Below are positions 1-9,489 of a stretch of 64,000 nucleotides of DNA, one piece after another. The notes beneath the pieces were generated by a model that saw nothing but the letters and a program-made list of their open reading frames with translations, was not told the origin of the DNA and searched no databases. The stretch lies in NCBI GenBank assembly GCA_016839245.1, contig JAEOUN010000085.1:29287-93286 (forward strand), written 5' to 3'. The translations under genes and the position numbers were made by a program. Each line of letters starts with the position of its first letter. The first letter of the stretch is position 1. The stretch is from Candidatus Thorarchaeota archaeon. Lineage in GTDB: Archaea; Asgardarchaeota; Thorarchaeia; Thorarchaeales; Thorarchaeaceae.

Positions 1-430
1 TACTCACAAGACTAGCTTCCTCTGGTAGGATTCCATTCTCCACAAGCCAATCATATGCGGTGCGTTGACAGATTGCTGGTGTAGGCAAATCTGTCCCTAA
101 GGAGATATTCCAGAGTTTACTGTAATCAGCATACCACATTGATCCATCGTTCTTATTGATTTCAAATGATTCCGAACCTTTATTCACAAAGAATGCATTC
201 TCACCTTCCTCTGCTGAGGTATCGCGAATGTTGAATAGAGAGTATACCATAGATTCGACATATGACGCATTCACTTCAGGAGTGATTAGTTCATAGATTG
301 ACATCTCAGTCTGAGAGAGTACATACTCAGGTTGCTCATAACTGATTGTGATAGTAGATTCTGGAGACCCGGTTGAGGTTCCGGAAATAATGAAAATAAG
401 TAACAATGTAATTGCAATGCTTCGATTCAT
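1..430 (-). CDS. Secreted protein of unknown function, N-terminal part, cut by left edge
   Basis: A reading frame opens at an ATG (430-428, reverse strand) and stays open to the window edge, giving about 143 residues. It begins with a short basic stretch (MNRS) and a hydrophobic segment to about residue 16, followed by small and Ser/Thr-rich residues, as in a Sec signal peptide. The mature part is acidic and soluble, and a Cys occurs near residue 120. I do not recognise the family. It is probably exported to the cell surface. The C-terminus lies outside the window, so membrane anchoring cannot be judged. The next gene upstream is also on the reverse strand but 257 bases away, so this gene probably has its own promoter. 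Confidence 0.6.
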   Translation of the reverse strand, partial: MNRSIAITLLLIFIISGTSTGSPESTITISYEQPEYVLSQTEMSIYELITPEVNASYVESMVYSLFNIRDTSAEEGENAFFVNKGSESFEINKNDGSMWYADYSKLWNISLGTDLPTPAICQRTAYDWLVENGILPEEASLVS

Positions 431-687
431 TAGGTCAAACACCCCTCTTGACTTTGGTTAATCTAATACAAAGGGATATGTCGCAATGCATTTTTCGTTA
501 AAAACCGCTCGAATTTCCTCCAAAAATGATGTTTATGCTGAAGTTATTCTAATAGTAGATTTAACCATCAGACTTCAAGCTAGCATTGTTTGGAAATTGC
601 AGGAGATATCCATAGTACTAAACCTCACCTATTTCGAACTAGTGCAGTGATGATGTCTGGATTGAAACCATCCTGAGTTATGGGATA

Positions 688-1395
688 CTAAAGAAGGAAT
701 ACTGCGAGAATACCTGTGAGAAATACACCATCAAATGTCCCTGCGCCGCCAATGGAAGCTGCTCCAGTTCTCAATTGAGACATCTTATTTAGATTAAGAA
801 TATCAGCTCCAATGAGAGTGCCAAGTGTTCCAGATACATAAGCAATAGCATAGCCATTGTAACCGCCGGGTACAATTAACATTATTGCCAGAGTAACAAA
901 GACAGCAGCAATGGCAGGGAGGAATCCAGGAGTAAGGATTCCAACATTAGGTTCAATTCTTGCTATTCGATGAACAAAGAGAGTGACAATTGTAACAGCA
1001 ACGATGAATTGTATTATTGCGCTTATATTAATGAATACCAAATATGCACTAACAACGATAGGAATAATAGCTCCACCTAGATTGATGCTTATTCTTGTTT
1101 GACCTGGACAGTCTTGTTGGAATACCTGATAGCTCACTCCCCAGTATTGCACGTAAGGTTCCTCTGTACAGGGAGTATCATCAGATTCAATTGTATAGAG
1201 TGGGATGTTTATGAGACTACCAATAAGCGAACCAGGAATGATTACTATCGCCATCCACATAGGAATACCAAGTTGAAGAAATGCCACACCAGCAGCTTGA
1301 ATAAAAAAGAGACATAGTATGGCAAACGCTAAAATAGTAAATATTGAGAAACTTCCTTTCCCGTGTTGCATTCGAACTTGACTCATATCCATCAA
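688..1395 (-). CDS. DUF1614 family multi-pass membrane protein
   Basis: 235 residues, strongly hydrophobic, with about six or seven predicted membrane segments. The C-terminal third carries the pattern I associate with DUF1614: an IGADIL motif followed by ASIGGAGTFDGVFLTGILA near the end. A polar loop around residues 70-100 contains two Cys and could lie outside the membrane. Family members are widespread in archaea and some bacteria and have no established reaction, so no substrate is proposed. The codon before the gene gives a double Met start (MMDM). The gene stands alone between a reverse-strand secreted protein and a divergent glycosidase. The family call is from recalled motif similarity, and the functional role is unknown. 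Confidence 0.65.
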   Translation of the reverse strand: MMDMSQVRMQHGKGSFSIFTILAFAILCLFFIQAAGVAFLQLGIPMWMAIVIIPGSLIGSLINIPLYTIESDDTPCTEEPYVQYWGVSYQVFQQDCPGQTRISINLGGAIIPIVVSAYLVFINISAIIQFIVAVTIVTLFVHRIARIEPNVGILTPGFLPAIAAVFVTLAIMLIVPGGYNGYAIAYVSGTLGTLIGADILNLNKMSQLRTGAASIGGAGTFDGVFLTGILAVFLL

Positions 1396-1515
1396 TATGG
1401 ATGTGGTATTTCCAGCATTTCAGACTTAGCATATATCACTCAAATAGTTGAAACTCGATGATTTTGTTGATTGACTCTCTTTTTGGTTTGCATAGGTCTA
1501 TGACAAGACTCACGA

Positions 1516-3639
1516 GTGCACGATGAGTATGCGATTTTGGAGAATAGTGGTTCACAAGATGGAATTCCGAAAGATAATAATGCAGAAAATGATACTCCAA
1601 AACCTATGAGCAATGTTCCATCTTACTTTGATGATACCATAGATATTGAAAACCGAGTTACGGAGCTTCTATCCAGACTTACTCTTAAGGAAAAATTCAG
1701 ACTTCTTACCAGTCCTGGAAGACATCGGATATATACTATGGCACCAATCAAAAGATTAGGCATTCCTTCATTCAAGACCACTGATGGACCATTAGGAGTT
1801 GCTATGCACTCTAGTGGATTTAAGAGAAACACTAGATTTCCCGCCACAGTTTCACTTGCTGCATCTTGGAATAGAAGACTCACTTACGAGGTAGGGGTGG
1901 CAATGGGCAAAGAAGTTCGCGCAGTTGGAAGACATGTCCTATTGGCACCTGGAATGAATGTTGCCAGAACTCCTCTTAATGGAAGAACCTTCGAATATTT
2001 TAGTGAAGATCCGTATCTCATAAAAGAATTAGCAATACCACTCGTAAAGGGTGTTCAAGAACAGAGAATAGCAGCCTGCCTGAAACATTATGCAGCAAAT
2101 AATCAAGAAACCGATAGGAAAATCTTGAGTTCGGAAGTGGATCAGAGACCACTCCATGAGATCTATCTACGTGCATTCGAAGCAACCGTCAGAGATTCAG
2201 ATCCTTGGTCGATAATGTCATGCTACAATAAAGTGAACGGCATCTATGGAAGCGAACATAGATACCTACTTCGAGAAATCCTCATGGACAAGTGGGGATT
2301 CAATGGTTTTGTTGTGTCAGATTGGATAGCTACAAAACCAATCAAATCAACTGAAGCGTGCATAAATGCAGGCCTTGGGCTTGAGATGCCATGGCCCATG
2401 AGATATAAAACGAAATCATTGATTAAAGCATTTAACGAAGGTAAATTCTCTAAAGAAACACTAGACGACCTTGTGAGAAGAAATCTAAGAGTCATGATGC
2501 TAACAGGTCTCTTTGATACACCCGAAAAGTTGCCAGAAGGATCTCGCAATACAAGGAAACATCAACAACTTGCTAGACACGCGGCTGAAGAAGGCATGGT
2601 ATTATTAAAGAATGACAAGAATCTTCTTCCTCTTCATATTGAGAGCTTGAAACGAATCAGTGTTCATGGAAAACATATGCGGAAAAAATTTGGTGGACTG
2701 TTCAAGGGAGGCTCATCAGCAGTAAATCCACCCTACGAGATAGTACCACTCAAAGGAATTGCAGAGAAATGTGGTCACAAAGTCGGATTGTTTCCAAATG
2801 ACACATTTTCAGATGTAGCAATTGTTTTTGTAGGGCTTGACCATGGTCGAGGTGGCGACACAGAGTCATCAGATCGAAAATCGCTCCATCTCCCTGAAGA
2901 ACAAGTAGAATTAATCAAGAGAGTTGCAAATGATCACTTACGAACAGTTGTTTGTATTATTGCAGGAAGCCCAATAGCAATGGATGAATGGATTGATGAT
3001 GTAGAAGCTGTTCTCATGTGCTGGTATGGAGGAATGGAGGCAGGCCATGCAATTGCGAATGTTCTCTTTGGAGATGTAAATCCATCTGGAAAATTGCCTC
3101 TAACTTTTCCCAAGCAACTATCGGATTCACCAGCACATTATTCTGGCGATCCACGGAATTATCCAGGAGACGCAGATAAACGAGTGTTCTATGATGAGGG
3201 CATCTTTGTCGGGTATAGATGGTTTGATGAAAAGAACATTGAGCCACTCTTTCCATTTGGATTTGGATTGTCATATACAACATTCGCATTTGAAGGAGTA
3301 CATCAGAAAAGGTCGAATCTCAATGATATCAACGACAAGCTATCAATTGAAGTCGAGGTTACTAATACAGGTGATGTTGCAGGAGCAGAGGTCATCCAAG
3401 TGTATGCGCATGATGTCAAATCATCGGTTCCTAGACCACCTAGAGAACTTGTCGGATTTGAGAAAGTGTACTTAAAACCGGGAGAATCAAAATCGGTATC
3501 AATTTTAGTAAAAGCTGAAGATTTGGCATTCTACAATATCTCGACTCACGACTGGAAACTTGAATCCGGAGACTTCAAACTGCTCATTGGGAATTCGTCA
3601 CGAGCAATCTATCTTGATGCAGATTTGGTTGTTCAGTGA
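1516..3639 (+). CDS. Glycoside hydrolase family 3 (beta-glucosidase-like)
   Basis: 707 residues with the full GH3 order: N-terminal TIM barrel (about 55-345), alpha/beta C-terminal domain (about 355-590) and a fibronectin-III-like domain (about 610-705) introduced by the typical FPFGFGLSYT stretch. The barrel shows KHYAANNQE and the catalytic nucleophile loop GFVVSDW, with nucleophile Asp269 by position. The enzyme is expected to release beta-linked sugars (glucose, xylose or similar) from oligosaccharides; the exact sugar cannot be read from sequence. There is no signal peptide, so it is likely cytoplasmic and acts on imported oligosaccharides. The start is GTG at 1516 with no obvious ribosome-binding site. 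An MFS transporter follows on the same strand, which fits a small carbohydrate-use locus. Confidence 0.9.
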   Translation: MHDEYAILENSGSQDGIPKDNNAENDTPKPMSNVPSYFDDTIDIENRVTELLSRLTLKEKFRLLTSPGRHRIYTMAPIKRLGIPSFKTTDGPLGVAMHSSGFKRNTRFPATVSLAASWNRRLTYEVGVAMGKEVRAVGRHVLLAPGMNVARTPLNGRTFEYFSEDPYLIKELAIPLVKGVQEQRIAACLKHYAANNQETDRKILSSEVDQRPLHEIYLRAFEATVRDSDPWSIMSCYNKVNGIYGSEHRYLLREILMDKWGFNGFVVSDWIATKPIKSTEACINAGLGLEMPWPMRYKTKSLIKAFNEGKFSKETLDDLVRRNLRVMMLTGLFDTPEKLPEGSRNTRKHQQLARHAAEEGMVLLKNDKNLLPLHIESLKRISVHGKHMRKKFGGLFKGGSSAVNPPYEIVPLKGIAEKCGHKVGLFPNDTFSDVAIVFVGLDHGRGGDTESSDRKSLHLPEEQVELIKRVANDHLRTVVCIIAGSPIAMDEWIDDVEAVLMCWYGGMEAGHAIANVLFGDVNPSGKLPLTFPKQLSDSPAHYSGDPRNYPGDADKRVFYDEGIFVGYRWFDEKNIEPLFPFGFGLSYTTFAFEGVHQKRSNLNDINDKLSIEVEVTNTGDVAGAEVIQVYAHDVKSSVPRPPRELVGFEKVYLKPGESKSVSILVKAEDLAFYNISTHDWKLESGDFKLLIGNSSRAIYLDADLVVQ

Positions 3640-3690
3640 ATTTCTAAAGCATATAACTTCTGAGTGAATACAACACAACGACATGGGTAT

Positions 3691-3701
3691 AGATTATAAG
3701 G
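3691..3701 (+). promoter_or_regulatory. Archaeal TATA-type promoter of the MFS gene
   Basis: The stretch AGATTATAAGG lies about 36-46 bases before the GTG start of the MFS gene. An AAGGAG ribosome-binding site sits between them, about 8 bases before the start. It suggests that the transporter can be transcribed separately from the GH3 gene. Assigned by pattern only. Confidence 0.4.
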
Positions 3702-3736
3702 AATGAAGGGAAATCGTTACAGTAAGGAGATTCGCT

Positions 3737-5209
3737 GTGGGAAGGATTACTTCATATTTCGGTCTTGAAAATGCCAAACCAGAGGTAGTTAAGCTCTCCA
3801 AAATCTATACAACCTTGTCGCTTGTAATGCAGGTAGCTATCGTTATTTCAACAACATTTTACTTGATTTTCGTTGCTGAAGCTTTAGGGAATAATGACTA
3901 CATTGTTGGAATGACATATGTCGGACTACTTGTGATTGTAGAAATGGGCATTCAAACACTCTTCGACTATCCAACAGGTGTCATAGGTGACTGGCTGGGC
4001 CAGAGATTCATACTTGCAACAGCATATGTCACCTATGCTGTAGCATTTTATCTTGTATCAATTGTTACAACTGAATCTCCATTTCTTCTCTTTATCTTAA
4101 TCTATGGACTAATGGGATTTGCAGGATCGCAACAGAGTGGAGCTCTGGGTTCATGGTTCGATAATAACTGGCAAATCGCAATGAAAGAAGATGAGGGGCG
4201 TAAGCAATATGGAGTATTCTTAGGAAAACTCGATATGTTGGGATGGCTTACAAACACGCTTATTCTTATCCCAGGAGGAATTTTGGCAACCGTATTTGGA
4301 AGGCCCTGGGTGTTTCAACTCCAAGCTGTGATGTGTATAATGATTGCTTTTGCTTCAATTAAATTTGTACATAATCTACCAGAAGCTACTGAGCTATCAC
4401 AGACCAGACCAACATTTGATGAATATAAATCACTTCTAAGAGAGGGACTGCAATACCTCTTTAGTTCGCAATACACCAAGTATCTATTATTAGGTTCGAT
4501 GCTAGTCAATAGCTGCATATCAGTCTGGGGCAATCTAATTCTGTTTCCAATGTACTACAGTTATCTTGTTACAGATGTTGCAGTCGCTAGTTTTAGAACA
4601 ATCGTGATGATCCCACTTGTATTCTATTCTGAGAGATCAGGTGTCTGGGCGAAAAAGTTTGAACCAGAGAAATGGATCCCAAGGTTTAGATTTCTTCAAT
4701 CTGCAGGAGCTCTGTTCTTTTGGATTTTTGCCATCATCATGTTTGTATTCCCAGTACCAGCAGTAGAATCGCCAATGATTGATATCCTTCTGCCCGGTAC
4801 TGAAATCCTAATCCTTCAGCTGCCTGTTGATGCAATACTTCCAGTTACACTAATGATTCTGGTATTCTTTATACTTGGTATATTTCTGCAGTTATCTGGA
4901 GTTCTAACATCGAGAGTGTTTATTGATGCGATTCCAAATCGAGTGAGGAATGGAGTCTATTCGTTATTCCCAACGATAATACTTCTCCTAAGTATCCCTC
5001 AGATTGCATTCTTCGGATGGTTATTGTCTGTTGCACCAATCCCGATTACACTCATTCTTTGTGGATTCATATCAGCATCGGGCTGTTTCATGATCCATAA
5101 AGCTTTCAAGTATCCCAAACCAAACGAGGAGCTAGTAAATGATGATGCTGTTCAGGAATCAATAGATTACTTTGATGAAGTATTAAGTGATGATGATGGG
5201 ATATCATGA
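3737..5209 (+). CDS. Major facilitator superfamily transporter
   Basis: 490 residues with about twelve membrane segments and a loop after helix 2 resembling MFS motif A (DYPTGVIGDWLGQR). The central cytoplasmic loop holds a short helical segment (about residues 210-240), and a long extracellular loop near residues 345-370 is unusual. The C-terminal tail is acidic. It starts at GTG with a good AAGGAG ribosome-binding site. The neighbouring GH3 glycosidase suggests import of a sugar or glycoside, but nothing in the sequence fixes the substrate; drug or metabolite export is equally possible from family alone. Confidence 0.8.
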   Translation: MGRITSYFGLENAKPEVVKLSKIYTTLSLVMQVAIVISTTFYLIFVAEALGNNDYIVGMTYVGLLVIVEMGIQTLFDYPTGVIGDWLGQRFILATAYVTYAVAFYLVSIVTTESPFLLFILIYGLMGFAGSQQSGALGSWFDNNWQIAMKEDEGRKQYGVFLGKLDMLGWLTNTLILIPGGILATVFGRPWVFQLQAVMCIMIAFASIKFVHNLPEATELSQTRPTFDEYKSLLREGLQYLFSSQYTKYLLLGSMLVNSCISVWGNLILFPMYYSYLVTDVAVASFRTIVMIPLVFYSERSGVWAKKFEPEKWIPRFRFLQSAGALFFWIFAIIMFVFPVPAVESPMIDILLPGTEILILQLPVDAILPVTLMILVFFILGIFLQLSGVLTSRVFIDAIPNRVRNGVYSLFPTIILLLSIPQIAFFGWLLSVAPIPITLILCGFISASGCFMIHKAFKYPKPNEELVNDDAVQESIDYFDEVLSDDDGIS

Positions 5210-5272
5210 ATTTAGAATTCAAAAAAATAAATAAGAAAATTATGAATTCCGACCAAGTGGGAGTGATTTATC

Positions 5273-5755
5273 ATGGACAAAAACCTCATTGACGGACTCC
5301 ATCGTCAATTTAAATCGAGCTTCAGAATGATTAGAAATGCAATTCAAAGCGTTCCTCAAGAACGATGGCATGTTGAAGTACAAGGTTGGTACTATTCATT
5401 ATCTGTCTACCATATCATTGAAACAATTGATTTCTACTTGAGAGATAATCCTGATGGCATGGAATGGGGGAAGAAAGCAGGATATGTCTGGCACAAGTCC
5501 ATAGATATCAAGTCAGAGATACTACCAAAGATTACCAAAGATGTTGTTAACGAATATCTTACCGAAATGGAAACAAGTGTGAGTACCTTTTTTGAATCAG
5601 CGAATATTGAAAAACTAGGTATGAAGGATGATTTCAAATGGTTTTCTTCAAGATTTGAGAGACTAATATACCTGCTACGTCATAATATGCATCACATTGG
5701 AGAATTATGCATGGCTTTGCGAATGTGGAATTGTGACCGAGTGAAATGGGAATAG
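5273..5755 (+). CDS. DinB/YfiT-like four-helix protein
   Basis: 160 residues, all alpha-helical in appearance. The DinB-like superfamily binds a divalent metal through three His on a four-helix bundle. Here His47 (in YHIIETIDFYL) and His137/His141 (in LRHNMHHIGEL) sit at the expected places. Family members include thiol-dependent transferases and damage-inducible proteins of unknown role, and no substrate can be assigned. It follows the MFS gene by 63 bases and starts at an ATG. The end of the opposite-strand acetyltransferase gene lies four bases after its stop, so the two genes converge. Confidence 0.7.
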   Translation: MDKNLIDGLHRQFKSSFRMIRNAIQSVPQERWHVEVQGWYYSLSVYHIIETIDFYLRDNPDGMEWGKKAGYVWHKSIDIKSEILPKITKDVVNEYLTEMETSVSTFFESANIEKLGMKDDFKWFSSRFERLIYLLRHNMHHIGELCMALRMWNCDRVKWE

Positions 5756-5759
5756 GAAA

Positions 5760-6740
5760 TCAAAGGACCTTTTCCAGATACATTAGATAGCTACTCAATT
5801 TATACCCGGCTTTTTGATACATTGCAATTGCATTCTTATTTGCTGCAGGAGTCCCTACTGCCGTATAGTGACACCCATGATTTCGCATGGATTCAAATAT
5901 CTCAGAGAGGAGATAAAGTCCAATTCCTAAGCGACGATATTCAGGGAACACTCCAATTGGTCCCAATACACCAATTTTCGGTCCAAAATCAGACTCCTTT
6001 ATGAAACCACCAATGAATCCTGCAGGTTTGTCATCAAATAGTGCAACCTTCCAAAATTCACTGGGAGATGGTCCAAGACTGCCTCCAAGAATTGATCTAA
6101 AAACTTCAACAGCAGTATCATAATCAGTAACTGAATTATCAAAACCATGAATCTCACGGTCCTCAGGAGTTGAAGCATATGCTCTCACACAATATTCTCC
6201 AATGTTTTCTGGAATTGTACCTTGATTAGTATCAAGTGAGATATCTGATCCTTTGGGAGAGTAAGAGGGAACTTTTGAAAGATTTGCGACTAAGTCAACA
6301 CTGTCTGGTTGATATCGCGCAAAGCCTGTTTTCTCATAGAGGTCCAATAGATGGATTGCAACTTTCTGATTACCATGAGGATATTTGACAATGACTTTGG
6401 CTCGTTCTACACCTCTCTCTGAGAGCAAATCCAAACCATGATGCAATAATGTTCTTTCAACCTCATTATGCTTGAATGTCTGTAGTACAGCAGGCTCCCA
6501 GCGTCTTAGACTAGCTTCTTTACCTCTGTATCTAAATCCAAAAAGACCTACAATTTCTTCATCTTTATGAGCCTCTAAAAAAATTCTTCCAGGTTTTCCA
6601 AAATCAGATTCCATTTCTTTGAGCTCTTCGCCTTTATTCCAATCGAAGATAGGACTTTCTTTGAACCAATAGTAGTTCTTCATGCAATTTTCCCAAATAG
6701 ATTTGTAGGTAGACCAATTTGAACTCTCGATTATTTTCAC
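5760..6740 (-). CDS. Tandem GNAT-domain N-acetyltransferase
   Basis: 326 residues with two GNAT folds. The C-terminal one (about 170-326) has the acetyl-CoA pyrophosphate-binding loop as PEYRRLGIGLYLL, followed by the usual NKNAIAMYQKAGY closing segment. The N-terminal one (about 1-155) keeps the fold but has a weaker loop, as is common in two-domain GNATs where one half is structural. It should transfer an acyl group from acyl-CoA to an amine, with unknown substrate. It reads divergently from the small gene at 6856. It converges with the DinB-like gene. Confidence 0.8.
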   Translation of the reverse strand: MKIIESSNWSTYKSIWENCMKNYYWFKESPIFDWNKGEELKEMESDFGKPGRIFLEAHKDEEIVGLFGFRYRGKEASLRRWEPAVLQTFKHNEVERTLLHHGLDLLSERGVERAKVIVKYPHGNQKVAIHLLDLYEKTGFARYQPDSVDLVANLSKVPSYSPKGSDISLDTNQGTIPENIGEYCVRAYASTPEDREIHGFDNSVTDYDTAVEVFRSILGGSLGPSPSEFWKVALFDDKPAGFIGGFIKESDFGPKIGVLGPIGVFPEYRRLGIGLYLLSEIFESMRNHGCHYTAVGTPAANKNAIAMYQKAGYKLSSYLMYLEKVL

Positions 6741-6855
6741 GAGGGACGACTCCTGAAAACGCTAAATAAAATATTGTTTTCTTTACAGATAAAAATTCGC
6801 AAAATTGAGGAGCTATGCTTATGAGAGGATTTTGTTGATAAAATAACGAGGAGCA

Positions 6856-7137
6856 ATGAGAATTAAAGCAGTTCTAAGAGACACAGAGATACTCAAGATG
6901 GAACCGGGTTCCAAGAATCGAAATATTGCAGCCGCAAAGAAAAACTTGGAGCGAATCATTAGTTGGTCCAGTTTGTTAAAAACCATGGGTCTTTCATTTG
7001 AAGATAGGACTGATATGTTGGAGAGTCTACGAGACACAAAAATTCACATCTGGCTATTGAAAGATGGGGATCAACATCTCATTTTCTTGACTGAGGGAGC
7101 TGAAACTACTCTCGAGAATGCATATCAGTGGCAGTAG
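6856..7137 (+). CDS. Small hypothetical protein
   Basis: 93 residues, mixed alpha/beta in appearance, basic in the first half (MEPGSKNRNIAAAKKNLER) with a compact C-terminus (HIWLLKDGDQHLIFLTEGAE). No signal peptide or membrane segment. GAGGAG lies just before the ATG, though only two bases away. I do not recognise the family. It sits alone between a divergent acetyltransferase and a beta-helix surface gene that has its own promoter. Confidence 0.5.
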   Translation: MRIKAVLRDTEILKMEPGSKNRNIAAAKKNLERIISWSSLLKTMGLSFEDRTDMLESLRDTKIHIWLLKDGDQHLIFLTEGAETTLENAYQWQ

Positions 7138-7160
7138 TGACCGGCTAGAGAGATAGCAAT

Positions 7161-7172
7161 TTCATATATAAG
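7161..7172 (+). promoter_or_regulatory. TATA-type promoter of the beta-helix surface protein
   Basis: TTCATATATAAG, about 40 bases before the TTG start at 7212. With initiation about 25 bases downstream of the box, the leader would be about 20 bases and would carry the GGAGG at 7197-7201. Confidence 0.5.
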
Positions 7173-7211
7173 GTCGAAATCGATTCCTGAACGAGTGGAG
7201 GAGTCGGGTCC

Positions 7212-9419
7212 TTGAAGAAGAATGTTCTAATAGTTCTCATCTGCTTTGCCTTTGGATTCATTATGCTTCCAGTTCCAACTTTGAATCAAATGCCATCGTT
7301 TGTTCATTCTGGTTTAAGACCAGAAACTGGACTATTACCAAGCTATGTTGAACACCAGCCAATTGCTATTTCATCAGACCAAGACTTTGATGATCAACTG
7401 TGGCCGGGAAATGGAACTGAGGATCAACCATATCTAATTGAGAATCTCAATATCACAGACAATGGATACAATATCAAGATTGAAAACACTAGAAAACACT
7501 TCATCATCAGAAATTGCTATTTGACCGCGAATTTCAATACAGGCGTAGGCGTTGAAATTATCAACGTAACATTTGCTAAGGTCAGTAACTGTTACATCGA
7601 AAGGAGGCAAACAGGGATATTCTTTCAAGAAACAATTAACAGTGTAATCGAAGACAACGTTATGAGTGATTTCAGTTCTCAAGGAATTGCTTTAATAAAA
7701 TCTCATGATAATTATATCTTCAACAATACTCTTTCTAATATTGACAGTAATGGAATCTATATCTACAATTCCACAGGAGTGACAGCTTCCCAGAATAGAA
7801 TATCAGATACCACAACTAATGGAATTTATGTGTCGGATGCATCAATTTTCTGTCAAGCTCTAAATAATACTATTACTAATGCTGGAGCCAATGGAATTAC
7901 TTCAGAAGCAAATTATTTTATTGCGACTTATAATACTGTAACAATTACGACATGGGGCGGAATAATTGTTTATGGATCAGAGGGATCCAATATATCTCTA
8001 AACACTATCTCATATACAGGAGGATATGGAATATGGGTCGCCTACTCATCATATACAGACATGTTTTGCAACAATCTATACCACACTGGCGGTATTGCCC
8101 TCGATTACAGCTCAGATAATTCTGAAATATCAAATAACAACATATTATCATCATTTTGGAATGGTATTTGTTTATTCAATTCTGATAATTGTACAATCAC
8201 TGCAAACATGATAAGCAGTCCTGAGGCTAATGGAATCCAAATACATGGTAATTCCATGCATACTAGTGTTTTCACTAATACAATAACCAACGCGGCATGG
8301 ACAGGAGTATGTTTCGATTATGCATCTCATGGCAATATATCAGAGAACATAATCACTTCACCACAAGCATTTGGTATTCAGTGCTGGAATCAAAGCGATT
8401 TCACACAAATCCATAGTAATTCCATATATGATAGTGTGTCAAACGGGATTGATGTGGAAAATTCAGATTTCATTTACATTAGTTGTAATATGATTTCAAA
8501 TTCAAGTTTTCATGGAATTAGTGTAAGATTTAGTAATGCTCCAAGAATTATGGAGAATTCAATTACTGTAGTAGAATCAATAGGAATTGAGATTATAGAT
8601 TGCTTGTCAGGAGTAATCATCCAAAGCAATTACCTCAATGAGATGAAATTGTATGGGCTTAAAATATCCGGATCACCTAGGAGTTACATTGTAGGTAATT
8701 ATGTAAAAGCTGCAACTTCATACCTGTTTTGGATTGTCAATTCCCAAGACAGTGAAATTTACCTGAATGGATTCATTGACAACGTAACTGATTGTGCTTG
8801 TATAGCAGGATCACCTCGATGCTCCTGGTCAAATGGTACGCACGGCAATTACTGGGGAGCTTATGATGGGATTGATGAAGATAAAAATGGAATTGGAGAT
8901 ACACCATATATCATAGATGATTATAATCAGGATCCATACCCATTAGTCGACTATGGTTCAATTGAGGGGTATACTTTAGCCAGTGAAGAAATTGTAAAAA
9001 TCATTAACTTGGCAAGAGTACCTGAAAATCCATCAGCAGGACAATCGATTACAATAACATTTCAGGTGGATAATCCATCCAGAGTGGTTGGAGTAATCTT
9101 AAGGTATTCCGTTGATGGCGGTGTTACATGGATTGAGGTAGAAATGACATCTAATGGCAATAATTGGACAGCAGTAATTCCTCCTCAAAATGCAGGTACA
9201 ACAATCTTCTATCAAGCAGTAGTGCATGATATAGGAGGAACATGGGTGTCATCATCGATTCAGACAGTAGTTATTCCAAATAATACACTATTCTTGGGTT
9301 TAGACATTATTACTTTGGTAACCATTTCACTTTTCGTTGTAATTGTGGCTGTTGTATCGAAGGTAGCATACGAGATGAAAAAGAGAAGGGATCGGATGAA
9401 GTGGGAGTCAAGATTCTGA
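7212..9419 (+). CDS. NosD-like right-handed beta-helix surface protein, membrane-anchored
   Basis: 735 residues. A basic N-terminus and hydrophobic segment (about 4-22) form a signal peptide. Residues about 60-560 are a long run of 20-25-residue PbH1-type repeats rich in N-S-x-I-x-N-N patterns with recurring NGI-Y turns, the hallmark of a parallel beta-helix (NosD/CASH-type). The helix ends with a segment resembling the NosD cap (GNYWGAYDGIDEDKNGIGDTPY). An Ig-like beta domain follows (about 590-690), then one membrane helix (about 692-718) and a basic tail. It is expected on the outer face of the cell membrane. Beta-helix proteins often bind or cleave polysaccharides, but no catalytic residues can be named. 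The start is TTG with GGAGG ten bases upstream. Confidence 0.8.
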   Translation: MKKNVLIVLICFAFGFIMLPVPTLNQMPSFVHSGLRPETGLLPSYVEHQPIAISSDQDFDDQLWPGNGTEDQPYLIENLNITDNGYNIKIENTRKHFIIRNCYLTANFNTGVGVEIINVTFAKVSNCYIERRQTGIFFQETINSVIEDNVMSDFSSQGIALIKSHDNYIFNNTLSNIDSNGIYIYNSTGVTASQNRISDTTTNGIYVSDASIFCQALNNTITNAGANGITSEANYFIATYNTVTITTWGGIIVYGSEGSNISLNTISYTGGYGIWVAYSSYTDMFCNNLYHTGGIALDYSSDNSEISNNNILSSFWNGICLFNSDNCTITANMISSPEANGIQIHGNSMHTSVFTNTITNAAWTGVCFDYASHGNISENIITSPQAFGIQCWNQSDFTQIHSNSIYDSVSNGIDVENSDFIYISCNMISNSSFHGISVRFSNAPRIMENSITVVESIGIEIIDCLSGVIIQSNYLNEMKLYGLKISGSPRSYIVGNYVKAATSYLFWIVNSQDSEIYLNGFIDNVTDCACIAGSPRCSWSNGTHGNYWGAYDGIDEDKNGIGDTPYIIDDYNQDPYPLVDYGSIEGYTLASEEIVKIINLARVPENPSAGQSITITFQVDNPSRVVGVILRYSVDGGVTWIEVEMTSNGNNWTAVIPPQNAGTTIFYQAVVHDIGGTWVSSSIQTVVIPNNTLFLGLDIITLVTISLFVVIVAVVSKVAYEMKKRRDRMKWESRF

Positions 9420-9449
9420 TACCAATTAGTGGCAATTATTGCAGACGCC

Positions 9450-9460
9450 TTTTTATAGAA
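9450..9460 (+). promoter_or_regulatory. TATA-type promoter of cysS
   Basis: TTTTTATAGAA lies 30-40 bases before the cysS start codon, which would place transcript initiation within a few bases of the start and give a very short or absent leader. Confidence 0.5.
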
Positions 9461-9489
9461 AAAAAACTAGGCACAGATAGGTAGTGATT